Below, in pieces: positions 8,686 through 17,445 of a stretch of 64,000 nucleotides of DNA. Origin of the DNA: Candidimonas humi (lineage in GTDB: Bacteria; Pseudomonadota; Gammaproteobacteria; Burkholderiales; Burkholderiaceae_B); assembly GCF_019166065.1 (NCBI RefSeq), contig NZ_JAHTBN010000009.1:83145-147144 (forward strand), read 5' to 3'. Each line of letters starts with the position of its first letter. Position 1 is the first letter of the stretch. The notes beneath the pieces are model-generated. The model was not told where the DNA came from. It saw only the letters and a list, made by a program, of their open reading frames with translations, and searched no databases. The translations under genes and the position numbers were made by a program.

Positions 8686-9543
8686 CTATGCCACGCGCCT
8701 GTCGGGCCCGGCCTCGGCGGCCGTACCGAAAAGCAGGCCGTGTATGCGCGCCACGGCGGCCTGGAATTCCGCGCTTCCCTGGCTGTGCAGCCCGAACTGA
8801 TGGGCATTCAGTTCGGCCCGCACCCGCCCGGGGTGCGGCGACAGCAGCAGGATACGGTTGCCGACGACAAGCGCTTCCTCGATGGAATGCGTGACGAACA
8901 GCAATGTGAAGCGCACTTCTTCCCATAATTGCAGCAACTCTTCCTGCATCCTGCGGCGGGTCAGCGCATCGAGCGCGGCAAAGGGCTCGTCCATCAAGAG
9001 GATGCGCGGCTGCATGGCCAGCGCACGGGCGATCGCCACGCGTTGTTTCATGCCACCGGACAAGGTATGCGGGTAGGCGTCCGCAAACGAGGCCAGGCCT
9101 ACTTTTTCGAGATAGTGCATGGCTCGTTCGTCCGCCTCGCTGCGCTTGAGCGAGCGCGCCACCCGCAGCGGAAACGCCACGTTCTGCCTGACCGTCTTCC
9201 AGGGAGGCAATTGGTCGAACTCCTGGAACACTACGATCCGGTCGGGCCCGGGATCGGCCACCTGGCGTCCGTCCAGCCGGATGCTGCCCTGCACCGGGTT
9301 CAAAAACCCGGCGATGGACTTGAGCAGGGTGGATTTGCCGCAACCCGAAGGGCCCAACAGTATGAAGCGATCCGCCGTATCCACTTCGAAGCTGACACGC
9401 TGCGTGGCACGGACAATGCCTTGCTTGCCGCGATATTCGAGCGTGACGTCGTCGACTTGCAGCAGCGCTGGGCCGCGCAGCCGCTCGACGGCGCCGGAAG
9501 CCAACGCGGACTGCTTCACTATGCCGGGATGCTGCGCTGTCAT
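8686..9543 (-). CDS. ABC importer ATPase, SsuB/TauB type
   Basis: A 285-residue ATPase. Walker A is GPSGCGKSTLLKSIAGF, the Q-loop is VFQEFDQLPPWKTVRQNV, the signature is LSGGMKQRVAIARALAM, Walker B is ILLMDEPFAALD, and the H-loop is FVTHSIEEAL. The ALD..TR..MQ..L pattern after Walker B is that of the SsuB/TauB/NrtD subfamily for sulfonates, taurine, nitrate and related ions. The start codon follows the binding-protein stop directly (TGAATG), which suggests coupled translation. Confidence 0.88.
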   Translation of the reverse strand: MTAQHPGIVKQSALASGAVERLRGPALLQVDDVTLEYRGKQGIVRATQRVSFEVDTADRFILLGPSGCGKSTLLKSIAGFLNPVQGSIRLDGRQVADPGPDRIVVFQEFDQLPPWKTVRQNVAFPLRVARSLKRSEADERAMHYLEKVGLASFADAYPHTLSGGMKQRVAIARALAMQPRILLMDEPFAALDALTRRRMQEELLQLWEEVRFTLLFVTHSIEEALVVGNRILLLSPHPGRVRAELNAHQFGLHSQGSAEFQAAVARIHGLLFGTAAEAGPDRRVA

Positions 9544-10584
9544 TCAACTACCCCCAGCCGTATCGGGATCGGCAAAGAAATAATCTTTCCACGATAGAGG
9601 CAGGCGACGGATGGCGCCTATCTGATGCATGAACTGCGCCAGGCGGTATGTGTTTTCCGGCGTGATCTTGAACTGGACGTCGGGGCTCTCTATGACTTTC
9701 AACAGCAAGGCACGATCGGTCTTGGCTCCGGTCACGCGCACATACGCGTCGGCTGCCGCCTGCGGATGCTTGCGGGCGAACTCCGCGGCCTGGGCCAGCG
9801 CCTGCATGAAGGCCTTGTATGTCTTGGGATTGTCGTCACGGAATTTCCGGGTGGCGAAAAGTACGGTCGATGAGCCCGGTCCGCCCAGCACATCGTAGGA
9901 TTTGAGCACGATATGCGCCTTCGGGTTGCGCGCGAGCTCTTCTTCCTGGAAGGGCGGGTTGCCGAAATGCGCGGTGATTTCGGTGCCGCCCGAGACGATA
10001 GCCGCGGTTGCATCCGGATGCGGCAAGGCGACGGTATAGCCGTCGAGCCTGCCGTATTGCTTCAGCCCCCACTTCTGCGCGGCAGCCATTTGCAGGAAAC
10101 GGGCCTGCACCGACACGCCGACCGCGGGCAAGGCTATGCGATCCCTGGAAGTAAAGTCGGCGATCGTATGCACCTCGGGATTGTTGCTCACCAGATAATT
10201 GGGAAAGTCTCCCAGCGAGGCTATGCCGCGGACGTCCTGCTTGCCGTAAGTGCGGTCCCAAATGGTCAGCAATGGGCCTATCCCCGCCGCGGCGACGTCG
10301 ATCGCGCCGGAGAGCAATGCGGTATTGACGGCGCTTCCGCCGGATAGCCGGACCCAGTCGACCTTGATGTCCAGCCCCTCGGCCTTGCCGTATTTTTCGA
10401 TCAAGGCCTGGTCGCGGGCTATGTTCAACAGGATGTAGACGATGCCGAATTGTTCAGCTATGCGTATGCGTCCTTCCGCGCGGGCCTGCCCGAATGCGCC
10501 GGCGAACATCGCCAGCGCCACAGCCACGGCGCCCAGGACGCGCGGGCGTTTACTCTTATTCACGTGCATATTGTTGAAACTCAT
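9544..10584 (-). CDS. Periplasmic binding protein, SsuA/TauA type
   Basis: A 346-residue sulfonate/nitrate-type binding protein. The start is fixed by AGGAG 8 bases before the ATG at 10584. A Sec signal peptide follows (KRPRVLGAVAVALAMFAGAFGQARA, probable cleavage after ARA near residue 37). The mature protein begins with RIRIAEQFGIVYILLNIARDQ and has the type II binding-protein pattern of this family (LSGGSAVNTALLSGAIDVAAAGIGPLLTIWDRTYGK, DPDATAAIVSGGTEITAHFGNPPFQEEE). It delivers its ligand, probably an alkanesulfonate, sulfate ester or similar anion, to the adjacent SsuBC-type transporter. The exact ligand cannot be told from sequence. Confidence 0.87.
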   Translation of the reverse strand: MSFNNMHVNKSKRPRVLGAVAVALAMFAGAFGQARAEGRIRIAEQFGIVYILLNIARDQALIEKYGKAEGLDIKVDWVRLSGGSAVNTALLSGAIDVAAAGIGPLLTIWDRTYGKQDVRGIASLGDFPNYLVSNNPEVHTIADFTSRDRIALPAVGVSVQARFLQMAAAQKWGLKQYGRLDGYTVALPHPDATAAIVSGGTEITAHFGNPPFQEEELARNPKAHIVLKSYDVLGGPGSSTVLFATRKFRDDNPKTYKAFMQALAQAAEFARKHPQAAADAYVRVTGAKTDRALLLKVIESPDVQFKITPENTYRLAQFMHQIGAIRRLPLSWKDYFFADPDTAGGS

Positions 10585-10735
10585 CAAAAAAGCTCCTGCG
10601 TTTTTACTGCCATATCGGGTAGCGCCACGGCATGGGCGGGGCGCGATCTCCAGCCGCCGGGCAAAGCTACGCCTGGCTCCGCAAACCGGAGACATGGGAC
10701 AAACTGCCGGGAAACGCCTGCGGCCGCGGCGCCGG

Positions 10736-11638
10736 TCAGAAAGGCTCGTCGCCCTCCACCGTCGTGCGGTACAGCTTGCGCCTGAGATGCGCCGGACATC
10801 CCGCGGCCAGATGGATCACGCTGCGGTTGTCCCAGAACACCAGATCGTGATCGCGCCAGCGATGGCGGTAGATATGCTCGGGACGGGTACTGTGGTCGAA
10901 CAACTCCTGCAGTACCTGCCGGCTCTCCGCCTCGGGCAAGCCTTCGATATGAGTAGTGAAGCCTTCACTCACGAACAAGGCCCTGCGGCCGGTTTCGGGG
11001 TGCGTACGCACCACGGGATGGGACACTTCGCCCACCTGCGCCAATTGCTGGGCGCTCAAGACCGGCCTCCACTTGCCCTCTTTCTGCAGATCCTCGTACT
11101 TGGCCAGATAGGAATGGACGGCGCGACGCCCGGCGATGATCTTGCGCAAGCGGACAGGCAAAGTGTCCCAGGCGCGGTGCATGTCGGCAAACAAGGTGTC
11201 GCCGCCCTGCGCCGGCAATTCCTGCGCGTGCAGCAGCGAGCCCAGGCTGGGAATCTTTTTGTAGGAAATATCGGAATGCCAATACTTGCCGGCATCGCCC
11301 AGCCCGATGGGGCGCCCCTCATCGAGGATATTCGAGACCGTGAGTATTTCCGGGTGCCCGGGCAGATGGAATTGATGCAGCACGTGGACCATCAAATTGC
11401 CGAAACGCCGGCTGAAATCGATATGCTGCTGCGGCGTGATGCGCTGGCCGCGAAATACCAGCACGTGATGATCCAGATGGGCCCGCCGGACACGGGTGAA
11501 CTCCGCGGGATCGAGCTCCCTCCCCAGATCCAGCCCCAGAATCTCGGCGCCGAACCCTTCCGGGAAAGGCCGTACTGTGAAATTCCGCGCAGCAGCCTCT
11601 GGCCGGGGCTGGCGCAGCGCAATAGTTCGAGGGGACAT
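10736..11638 (-). CDS. TauD/TfdA-family Fe(II)/2-oxoglutarate dioxygenase (taurine dioxygenase-like)
   Basis: A 300-residue dioxygenase. The iron ligands are H121-S-D123 (in GKYWHSDISY) and H276 (in WDNRSVIHLA), with R287 and R291 for 2-oxoglutarate. The block FADMHRAWDTLP and the ending DNRSVIHLAAGCP...YRTTVEGDEPF match taurine dioxygenases and (chloro)phenoxyacetate-type relatives, which hydroxylate the carbon next to a leaving group. An ATG at 11650 is in frame, but the one at 11638 has GGAG six bases upstream and was chosen. It is the first gene of the operon leading into the SsuABC-type importer. It shares only distant similarity with the AtsK-like enzyme at 1055, so the two probably act on different organosulfur substrates. 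Confidence 0.85.
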   Translation of the reverse strand: MSPRTIALRQPRPEAAARNFTVRPFPEGFGAEILGLDLGRELDPAEFTRVRRAHLDHHVLVFRGQRITPQQHIDFSRRFGNLMVHVLHQFHLPGHPEILTVSNILDEGRPIGLGDAGKYWHSDISYKKIPSLGSLLHAQELPAQGGDTLFADMHRAWDTLPVRLRKIIAGRRAVHSYLAKYEDLQKEGKWRPVLSAQQLAQVGEVSHPVVRTHPETGRRALFVSEGFTTHIEGLPEAESRQVLQELFDHSTRPEHIYRHRWRDHDLVFWDNRSVIHLAAGCPAHLRRKLYRTTVEGDEPF

Positions 11639-11692
11639 ATCGGACTCCATATATCGGCCAGTACGGGCGCCTGGGCGCGGCGTACTGCATGT

Positions 11693-11710
11693 GCGGCAAA
11701 GATTTGCCGC
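11693..11710. promoter_or_regulatory. Palindrome upstream of the dioxygenase-Ssu operon (candidate operator)
   Basis: GCGGCAAA (11693-11700), a two-base centre, then TTTGCCGC (11703-11710) form a perfect 8-base inverted repeat 55-72 bases upstream of the dioxygenase start at 11638. Position and symmetry fit a dimeric regulator site. It does not look like a terminator, because no T-run follows on either strand. Confidence 0.45.
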
Positions 11711-11906
11711 CCGGGAATGCCATTATGAAAATGAAGCCCGCAAGCGCAAACGAATATATCCGTGCTTGCTTATCCGGTCTTTGCATATGGCGGCCGCGCC
11801 TGGCGCCGCGCCCCGGGATCGGGCAGAGAGATCATCCTGCAAGAGAGCTTCGCCCGCCCGGCTATGGGACAGCGTCCTTGCCACGAATCGCCGCACGAGC
11901 CCGAAG

Positions 11907-11929
11907 TTGTCCCCAGCTTCTGTGGACAA
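11907..11929. promoter_or_regulatory. DnaA-box-like inverted repeat
   Basis: TTGTCCCC at 11907-11914 faces GTGGACAA at 11922-11929 across a 7-base spacer (AGCTTCT). The right arm with its preceding base reads TGTGGACAA, the complement of TTGTCCACA, one base from the DnaA box TTATCCACA. The left arm has one further change. Such facing boxes occur at origins and at DnaA-regulated sites, but dnaA, gyrB and other origin markers are not nearby. Confidence 0.4.
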
Positions 11930-11993
11930 GCCTTGGGATAGTCTGCGGACATTCCCGAAAACGCCTGGAATAACAAGCCTCTGGCTATCGCGG

Positions 11994-12866
11994 TCAAGAA
12001 CGGGCCACGAGAGCGGCGGATGCCTGCGGCCCCGTTGCACCGGGCAGCAGGCCGGGACCCATGAGCCACGCGAGCGCCGCCGTGCATGGCTGCGCCACCT
12101 TCAGCGTCAGCATGTCGTCGGCGCGCGTGCGCCCGAGATTGAGGGCCGCGACAGGCAAGCCGGCCTGCGCCGCGACCTTGACGTAGCGGTAGCCCGAATA
12201 CACCATCAGCGACGAGCCGACCACCAGCACCGCGTCGGCGCGCCTCAGCCCCGAAAGGGCTTCTTCGACACGCGTGCGCGGCACGTTCTCGCCGAAGAAC
12301 ACCACGTCGGGCTTCAGGATGCCGCCGCAGCGCGGACAAGGCGGCACGCCGAAGTCCGAGAAATCCATGCCTTCGAGATCGGCGTCGCCATCGGGCGCAT
12401 CGTCGGCCTCGAGGCCGTGCCAGCGCGGATTGAGCTGTTCCAGCTCGCCTTGCACGGCGCCGCGGTCCCGCAGCAGGCCGCACTGCATGCAACGCACCTG
12501 GTCCAGCCGGCCGTGCAGATCGACCACGCGCCGGCTGCCGGCGGCCTCGTGCAGGCCGTCCACGTTCTGCGTGACCAGCAGCGCCACGCGCCCGCGCCGT
12601 TCCAGTTCCGCCAGACCGAAATGCGCGGCATTGGGCCGCGCCGCGCCGAAGCGGCGCCAACCTATCATGCTGCGCGCCCAATAGCGCGCGCGGCGCAAGG
12701 GGTAGTCCATGAATGAGCGGAAGTCCATGGGCGGCGGACGCTTCCACAGGCCGCCGGCATCGCGATAATCGGGGATGCCGGAATCGGTGCTGCAGCCCGC
12801 GCCGGTAAGCACGAACAGCCTTTCATGGCTGTCGACAAAGGACTTCAGGTCGGGGAGCTCAGCCAC
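11994..12866 (-). CDS. Sir2-family NAD-dependent protein deacylase (sirtuin)
   Basis: A 290-residue sirtuin that removes acyl groups from protein lysines using NAD+. The Rossmann-fold motif is LFVLTGAGCSTDSGIPDYRD, followed by LLVTQNVDGLHEAAGS with the catalytic His in VVDLHGRL. The zinc-binding cysteine pairs are CMQC and CPRC. The later GSSLMVYSG and LNLGRTRADDM segments close the NAD site. The start chosen is a GTG at 12866 with GGGAG nine bases upstream; an in-frame ATG at 12920 lacks a ribosome-binding site. The long insert between the two cysteine pairs resembles class II bacterial and SIRT4-like sirtuins. Single gene, no operon partner. Confidence 0.88.
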   Translation of the reverse strand: MAELPDLKSFVDSHERLFVLTGAGCSTDSGIPDYRDAGGLWKRPPPMDFRSFMDYPLRRARYWARSMIGWRRFGAARPNAAHFGLAELERRGRVALLVTQNVDGLHEAAGSRRVVDLHGRLDQVRCMQCGLLRDRGAVQGELEQLNPRWHGLEADDAPDGDADLEGMDFSDFGVPPCPRCGGILKPDVVFFGENVPRTRVEEALSGLRRADAVLVVGSSLMVYSGYRYVKVAAQAGLPVAALNLGRTRADDMLTLKVAQPCTAALAWLMGPGLLPGATGPQASAALVARS

Positions 12867-13018
12867 TTGCCCAGGCTCCCAGGCACGAAACGGCAAGTGG
12901 GGCCGGCATGCCAGGCCCATGGCATGACGCCGGCTTGCCGGGCGGCCCCCGACGCATCGAATGTCCCGCGCCTGCCCGATGCGCTTGCAGCAAGCCGCAT
13001 GTCGCAGGGCGCGGCATC

Positions 13019-13969
13019 CTATCCGCCCAGCCCGCAGTTGGGCACCTCGACGTCGACCGCGCCGGCCTGCGTGATATTGCTGTCCGGCGGCACGTCGTGC
13101 GTGAGCCAGACATTGCCGCCTATGGTCGATCCGCGCCCGATGGTGATGCGGCCCAGGATGGTCGCCCCCGCATACACGACCACATCGTCTTCGAGGATCG
13201 GGTGGCGCGGCAGGCCCTTCTTGAGCTCGCCGTTCGCGCCCGGCGGAAAACGCTTGGCGCCCAGCGTCACCATCTGGTAGAGGCGGACGCGGTCGCCGAT
13301 GATGGCGGTTTCGCCGATCACCACGCCCGTGCCGTGGTCGATGAAAAAGCTGCGCCCTATGGTGGCGCCCGGATGGATGTCGATGCCGGTGTCGGCATGC
13401 GCGATCTCGGCCACGATACGCGCCAGCAGCGGCAGGCCCAGCAGGTACAGTTCATGGGCCAGGCGGTGGTACAGCACCGCGATTACGCCCGGATAGCACA
13501 GCAGCACCTCGTCGACGCTGCGCGCGGCCGGATCGCCCTGGTAGGCCGCGGTCACGTCCAGGTCCAGCGCCTGGCGCACCGAGGGCAGCTTGGCGCCGAA
13601 CTCGCGGACGATGTCCACTGCCTGCTGTTCGATCTGCGCGGCGGGCAGCGGCTGTTCGCGATGCATGTAGTGCAGTTCCAGGCATACCTGGTGCAGCAGC
13701 GCGTCGAGCGCCGTGCCCACCGTCTGCCCGACATAGAAGTCTTCGACCTCTTCGCGCAAGTCTATCGGCCCCAGGCGCATGGGAAACAAGGCGCCCGAAA
13801 GACTCTTGATGATCTCGCGCAGGCTTTCCTGCGAAGGGAATTCGCGCCCGCCCGGATGGCGGTTCAGGCGCCCGCGCGGTTCGCGCCATTGAGTGCGCGC
13901 CTTGCGCAGGTCCGAGACGATGGCGTCCAGGTTCCAGTTGGCTGTTGCCGAATTGATGGTGCCGTTCAT
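13019..13969 (-). CDS. Serine O-acetyltransferase (CysE/EpsC type)
   Basis: A 316-residue acetyltransferase that converts L-serine and acetyl-CoA to O-acetylserine, the carbon skeleton for cysteine. An all-helical N-terminal region of about 170 residues leads into a left-handed beta-helix of hexapeptide repeats, with the catalytic histidine region HADTGIDIHPGATIG and IDHGTGVVIGETAIIGDRV. The extended N-terminal part and the PGVIAVLYHRLAHELYLLG block match the EpsC-like long form. The start at 13969 follows GGAG with six bases spacing; the frame is open to 14068. Its nearness to the organosulfur region fits sulfur assimilation, although it is a separate transcription unit. Confidence 0.88.
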   Translation of the reverse strand: MNGTINSATANWNLDAIVSDLRKARTQWREPRGRLNRHPGGREFPSQESLREIIKSLSGALFPMRLGPIDLREEVEDFYVGQTVGTALDALLHQVCLELHYMHREQPLPAAQIEQQAVDIVREFGAKLPSVRQALDLDVTAAYQGDPAARSVDEVLLCYPGVIAVLYHRLAHELYLLGLPLLARIVAEIAHADTGIDIHPGATIGRSFFIDHGTGVVIGETAIIGDRVRLYQMVTLGAKRFPPGANGELKKGLPRHPILEDDVVVYAGATILGRITIGRGSTIGGNVWLTHDVPPDSNITQAGAVDVEVPNCGLGG

Positions 13970-14202
13970 CGATCGCTCCGGGGCGCCGCGCCTCGCGGGC
14001 CCCTCGTGTCCAGTGTGGGAAGCCTGTGCAGCACGGGCGCCCGCCCGCCGGCACAAGACAAGAAACAAACATTCTAACGCCGCGCCCCGTGCCGGCTACG
14101 AGCGGCCGCAAGGCGCTAATATGGAAGGGCCCGGCCGCGGCCAGTTCCGGCCGCCGTCCCGACACGTGCCGAACCGGCGGGACACATACCGAGGAAGCTT
14201 CC

Positions 14203-14997
14203 ATGCACCGCCCCGCCCCCCTGCGCCTGCACATACTTTCCGATCTGCACCTGAGCGTCTATGGCTTCACGCTGCCGCGCACCGATGCCGACGTAGTGGT
14301 GCTGGCCGGCGACATTGCGCGCCCGCAGCAAGCCGTGCAATGGGCCTCGGGGCTGGACAAGCCGGTGGTCTACGTGGCCGGCAACCACGAGTTCTACGGC
14401 GGCTCGATACGCGGTACGCTGCGCGAGCTGAAGGCGCTGTGCCGCGGCACGTCCATCCATGTGCTGGACGACGAGTCGCTGGAACTGGACGGGGTGCGCT
14501 TTCTGGGCGCCACGCTGTGGACGGACTTCATGCTGTACGGCGCGCAAGTGCGCGAGCAGGCCCATCGCGAGGCGCAGGCGATGCTGCGCGATTTCAGCCG
14601 CATCCACTGGGACGACGATGCCGGACGTCTCTTTGCGCCTGGCGACGCGGAGGCGCTGTTCCGGCAATCGCGCGACTGGCTGGCGCAGAGGCTGGACGAG
14701 ACTGGCGGCCTGCCCACGGTGGTGGTCACGCATCACGCGCCCGCCCCCGGCAGCGTTCATCCGCGCTATGCCCAATCCCCCCTGAACACGTGCTTCGTGT
14801 CGGACCTGAGCAGCCTCATGGATCGCGATCGCGTGGCCTTATGGATACACGGCCATACCCATGACAGCTTCGACTACCGGGTAAGCGGCACGCGGGTGGT
14901 ATGCAATCCGCGCGGCTATGCGCGCGACGGCGTGAACGAGAATCCCCGCTTCGATCCGGGGCTGGTCATAGACATAGAGCGGAACGTGGCCGCCTGA
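14203..14997 (+). CDS. Calcineurin-like metallophosphoesterase
   Basis: A 264-residue cytoplasmic phosphoesterase with the dimetal motifs in order: LSDLHL (D-x-H), LAGDI (G-D), GNHEF (G-N-H-E), VVTHHAPAP and IHGHTHD (G-H-x-H). These residues bind two metal ions and activate water to hydrolyse phosphodiesters or phosphomonoesters. The start at 14203 follows GAGGA with eight bases spacing; the open frame to 14026 is an extension. There is no signal peptide. The substrate is unknown. It is transcribed away from the serine acetyltransferase gene. Confidence 0.85.
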   Translation: MHRPAPLRLHILSDLHLSVYGFTLPRTDADVVVLAGDIARPQQAVQWASGLDKPVVYVAGNHEFYGGSIRGTLRELKALCRGTSIHVLDDESLELDGVRFLGATLWTDFMLYGAQVREQAHREAQAMLRDFSRIHWDDDAGRLFAPGDAEALFRQSRDWLAQRLDETGGLPTVVVTHHAPAPGSVHPRYAQSPLNTCFVSDLSSLMDRDRVALWIHGHTHDSFDYRVSGTRVVCNPRGYARDGVNENPRFDPGLVIDIERNVAA

Positions 14998-15125
14998 GGA
15001 ATCGAGCCCCCGGCCTGCGCCCGCCCCACGCCCTTATCGGCATTAGCATCGGCAGGCATTGGCACCAGCACCGGCATCAGCATAGCCGGAGCCCGGACGC
15101 GCCGGGCCGCGCGCCGATCTTATGC

Positions 15126-17372
15126 TCAGCGGGCCCGCGAAATGCGCACTTCGGCGCCGCGGCGCTTGACCTCCAGCCCTTCCGAAGGCAGGATCCGCAA
15201 GCCTTCCAGGCCCTTGATGTAGCTCGACCCCTGCATCTGCATGACGCGTATCTTGTTGCGCATCACCACCGGGCTGTGCTCGGGCATGCCGAACATCCAG
15301 ACCTCGTCCAGGATGCGGGCGGAATTGAATTCGCCGGTATGCTGGGCCGTGGGCCCCAGGCACAGCATGTGGCCTTCCCGGCCGAACACCGGCAAAGTAT
15401 CCAGGCCGGCCTCGACCGTCCAGGTGGTGCCGCCTTCATAGCGCCAGCCGGTATTCAAGTCCCACCATGCATCGCCGTGCGGCAGGTATACCTTGACCTC
15501 TTTGCCCGGCTGCAGCACCGGGGCGACGAGCAAGGCCGGCCCCAGCAGGTATTGGGTATCCCAGGCATGCGCCAGGGGGTCGCCCGGAAAAGCCAGCGCC
15601 ATGGAGCGCTGCACCGGCAGGCCGGTGCGCACGGCATCCTCGACGATGCCCAGCACGTACGGCACGAGGCGATAGCGCCATTGCAGCCAATGCCGCACCA
15701 GCTCGCGCGTGGTCTCGTCGAAATCGCCCGGCAGCAGCCCCGGCGCGCCCTGGAACGCGAAATTGGCCGAGAACACGTTCATGGCCAGCCAGCGCACATA
15801 CAGCTCGGGCGTCATGCCCGCGGCGGAATGGTGCGCCGAGCCCAGGCCATGCAGTTGCACCGGCACCCCGCTGGCGCCCAGCGACAGCGCAGTGCGCAGC
15901 GTGTGCTCGAGGCCGGCCCAGTCGTTCGTGACGCGCGGCCCCGCCTGCCACGGAAAGCGCTGCGCGGCGGGGAACAGGTCGTTGCTGAAAATGACGCCTT
16001 CCTGCGGCGTCTTGTGGCCCGCCACCGCATCGAACAAGGCGCGCCTGGCCAGCAGCGGATACAGCGTGCGCAAGGCGGCGCCCGTTTCGCCGCTGCGGGC
16101 AGTGATTCCGTCGGGGATGTCGTACTGGGCATCGCAAACCGGGGCGCCCAGGCCTTCGTCGACCCATTGCCGCTGGCGCTCGGACCACAGCTTGTAGACG
16201 TCCTTGTTGGTCAGGTCGAGCAGGCCGAAAGGCTTGCCCGCGCTATATTCGTTGCCCGCGCAGCGGTAGGCCTCGCCGCTGTCGTCCTCGATCAGCAGCC
16301 AGCCCCGGTCTTCCCATTCGTGGAACAGCGGCGTGCCGGCCAGCACGCCCGGGAAAGTGGGCGCAGCCATTTGCAGGTTCAAGGCCTGCAGGCTCGAGAC
16401 CAGCGCGCGAGGATCGGCAACCCGGTGCGCGTCCCATTCGAATACCGGCTTGTCCGCCTGGAAGCCGCAAAGGGCCGGCGCGGCCAGCCTGACGGCATCC
16501 AGTGCCCAGCCTTCGGCGCGGAACTGGCTCGCGGCCTTGCCCAGTTCGTCGAGCGACTGCTGCGGACCCTGCTCAAGCCAGACCCCCATAGGCCACAAGC
16601 CCGGCTGCCCGGCCCGGCCGGTCAGCGCCGAATACTGGTTGAAGATCTCGGTGGGCTCGCCGACGAACAGGAACACATCGAACAAGCGGTCGTGGACACA
16701 GACCGTGTAGTAATCGGGATATTCATGGGCCAGGTCGTGCTCGACCCGCCCCACGGTGTTCACATAAAGGCCCCAGCCGCGCGGACTCCAGGCCAGCGGC
16801 AACACGCGCATGGCGGGCAGGTCCGACACCAGGAACTGGCCGCGGCGATCCAGATCGCCGGCGGTTTCGCCGAGGCCGCACAGGGCTTCGTCGCAATCCA
16901 GCTCCAGGCTCAGTTGCCACAGGCATGCATCATCGGCCGCCTCGCGCGCCAGCGTGGCTTCGGCCTCGCTGCTCAGCACGCAGTGTTCGCCCTTGTACAA
17001 GGAAAACCGCAAGGGAGACGGAGATATTTCCAGCGCGATGTCGCCTTGTTCCAGCCGCCAGCCCTGCGCGCCTTCGCGCACCATGGAACTGACCGCTAGT
17101 TCGCCGACGGCTTCCGGCCTGGCGAGCAGGGCTTCGGCGGCGGGAGCCCGCCCCCTGCCCGCTGGCTTTTCTTCCAGGGAAGCGCCATCGCCGCAACGCA
17201 GGCGATATACCCCCGGGGCATGTGCCTCGATCTGCAGTTGCAGGTCGTCCACCGCAAAGTCGGCGCGGTTCGCTTTCGCGGTAAGGAATTTCAAGGAAGT
17301 AAGCGGCATTACATGAGCAAGGTTGGACTTGGGCGGCACAGTGCAATCCTCGGGCTCTAGCCCCTGGCGCAT
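15126..17372 (-). CDS. Glycoside hydrolase family 31 protein with an altered active site
   Basis: A protein of about 748 residues with GH31 architecture: an N-terminal beta-sandwich with GLGETAGDLDRRGQ, then a TIM barrel and C-terminal beta domains (WRYRLVPYVLGIVEDAV, QYLLGPALLVAPVL, YLPHGDAWWDLNTGWRYEGG). Asp415 in PVCDAQYDIP and Asp485 in RVTNDWAGLE lie where the family's nucleophile and acid/base Asp are expected. However, the usual H-D-I-G-G loop is LHGLGSA, the R-x-H after the RW-Q-G-F block is replaced (SANFAFQG), and the first-strand Asp of the barrel reads RLAAPAL. Function is therefore uncertain: an alpha-glucosidase-like enzyme of changed specificity, or a non-catalytic relative. 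No signal peptide. An internal ATG at 17309 is an alternative start, and neither start has a clear ribosome-binding site. Confidence 0.8.
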   Translation of the reverse strand: MRQGLEPEDCTVPPKSNLAHVMPLTSLKFLTAKANRADFAVDDLQLQIEAHAPGVYRLRCGDGASLEEKPAGRGRAPAAEALLARPEAVGELAVSSMVREGAQGWRLEQGDIALEISPSPLRFSLYKGEHCVLSSEAEATLAREAADDACLWQLSLELDCDEALCGLGETAGDLDRRGQFLVSDLPAMRVLPLAWSPRGWGLYVNTVGRVEHDLAHEYPDYYTVCVHDRLFDVFLFVGEPTEIFNQYSALTGRAGQPGLWPMGVWLEQGPQQSLDELGKAASQFRAEGWALDAVRLAAPALCGFQADKPVFEWDAHRVADPRALVSSLQALNLQMAAPTFPGVLAGTPLFHEWEDRGWLLIEDDSGEAYRCAGNEYSAGKPFGLLDLTNKDVYKLWSERQRQWVDEGLGAPVCDAQYDIPDGITARSGETGAALRTLYPLLARRALFDAVAGHKTPQEGVIFSNDLFPAAQRFPWQAGPRVTNDWAGLEHTLRTALSLGASGVPVQLHGLGSAHHSAAGMTPELYVRWLAMNVFSANFAFQGAPGLLPGDFDETTRELVRHWLQWRYRLVPYVLGIVEDAVRTGLPVQRSMALAFPGDPLAHAWDTQYLLGPALLVAPVLQPGKEVKVYLPHGDAWWDLNTGWRYEGGTTWTVEAGLDTLPVFGREGHMLCLGPTAQHTGEFNSARILDEVWMFGMPEHSPVVMRNKIRVMQMQGSSYIKGLEGLRILPSEGLEVKRRGAEVRISRAR

Positions 17373-17445
17373 CAAAAGGTGTTATTTTGACGGATTTACG
17401 CTATAAAATAAAATCGCCGCCCCGTTGTCGGGCGCGAGAGCCTCT

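Larger units (their letters stand above)
11639..11993. other. Intergenic region with two palindromes
   Basis: This 355-base stretch has no convincing gene. It contains the 8-base palindrome at 11693-11710 just upstream of the dioxygenase gene and a DnaA-box-like inverted repeat at 11907-11929, each listed separately. The open frames crossing it have no ribosome-binding sites and no recognisable protein pattern. Confidence 0.5.

Noticed and set aside
15020..15100. Short repeated GCATCGGCA-like units before the GH31 gene
   Set aside because: Imperfect, low-complexity and without a clear period; not reported as a repeat.
14901..17099. 732-codon frame on the plus strand opposite the GH31 gene
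   Set aside because: No recognised domain; opposite a complete GH31 pattern.
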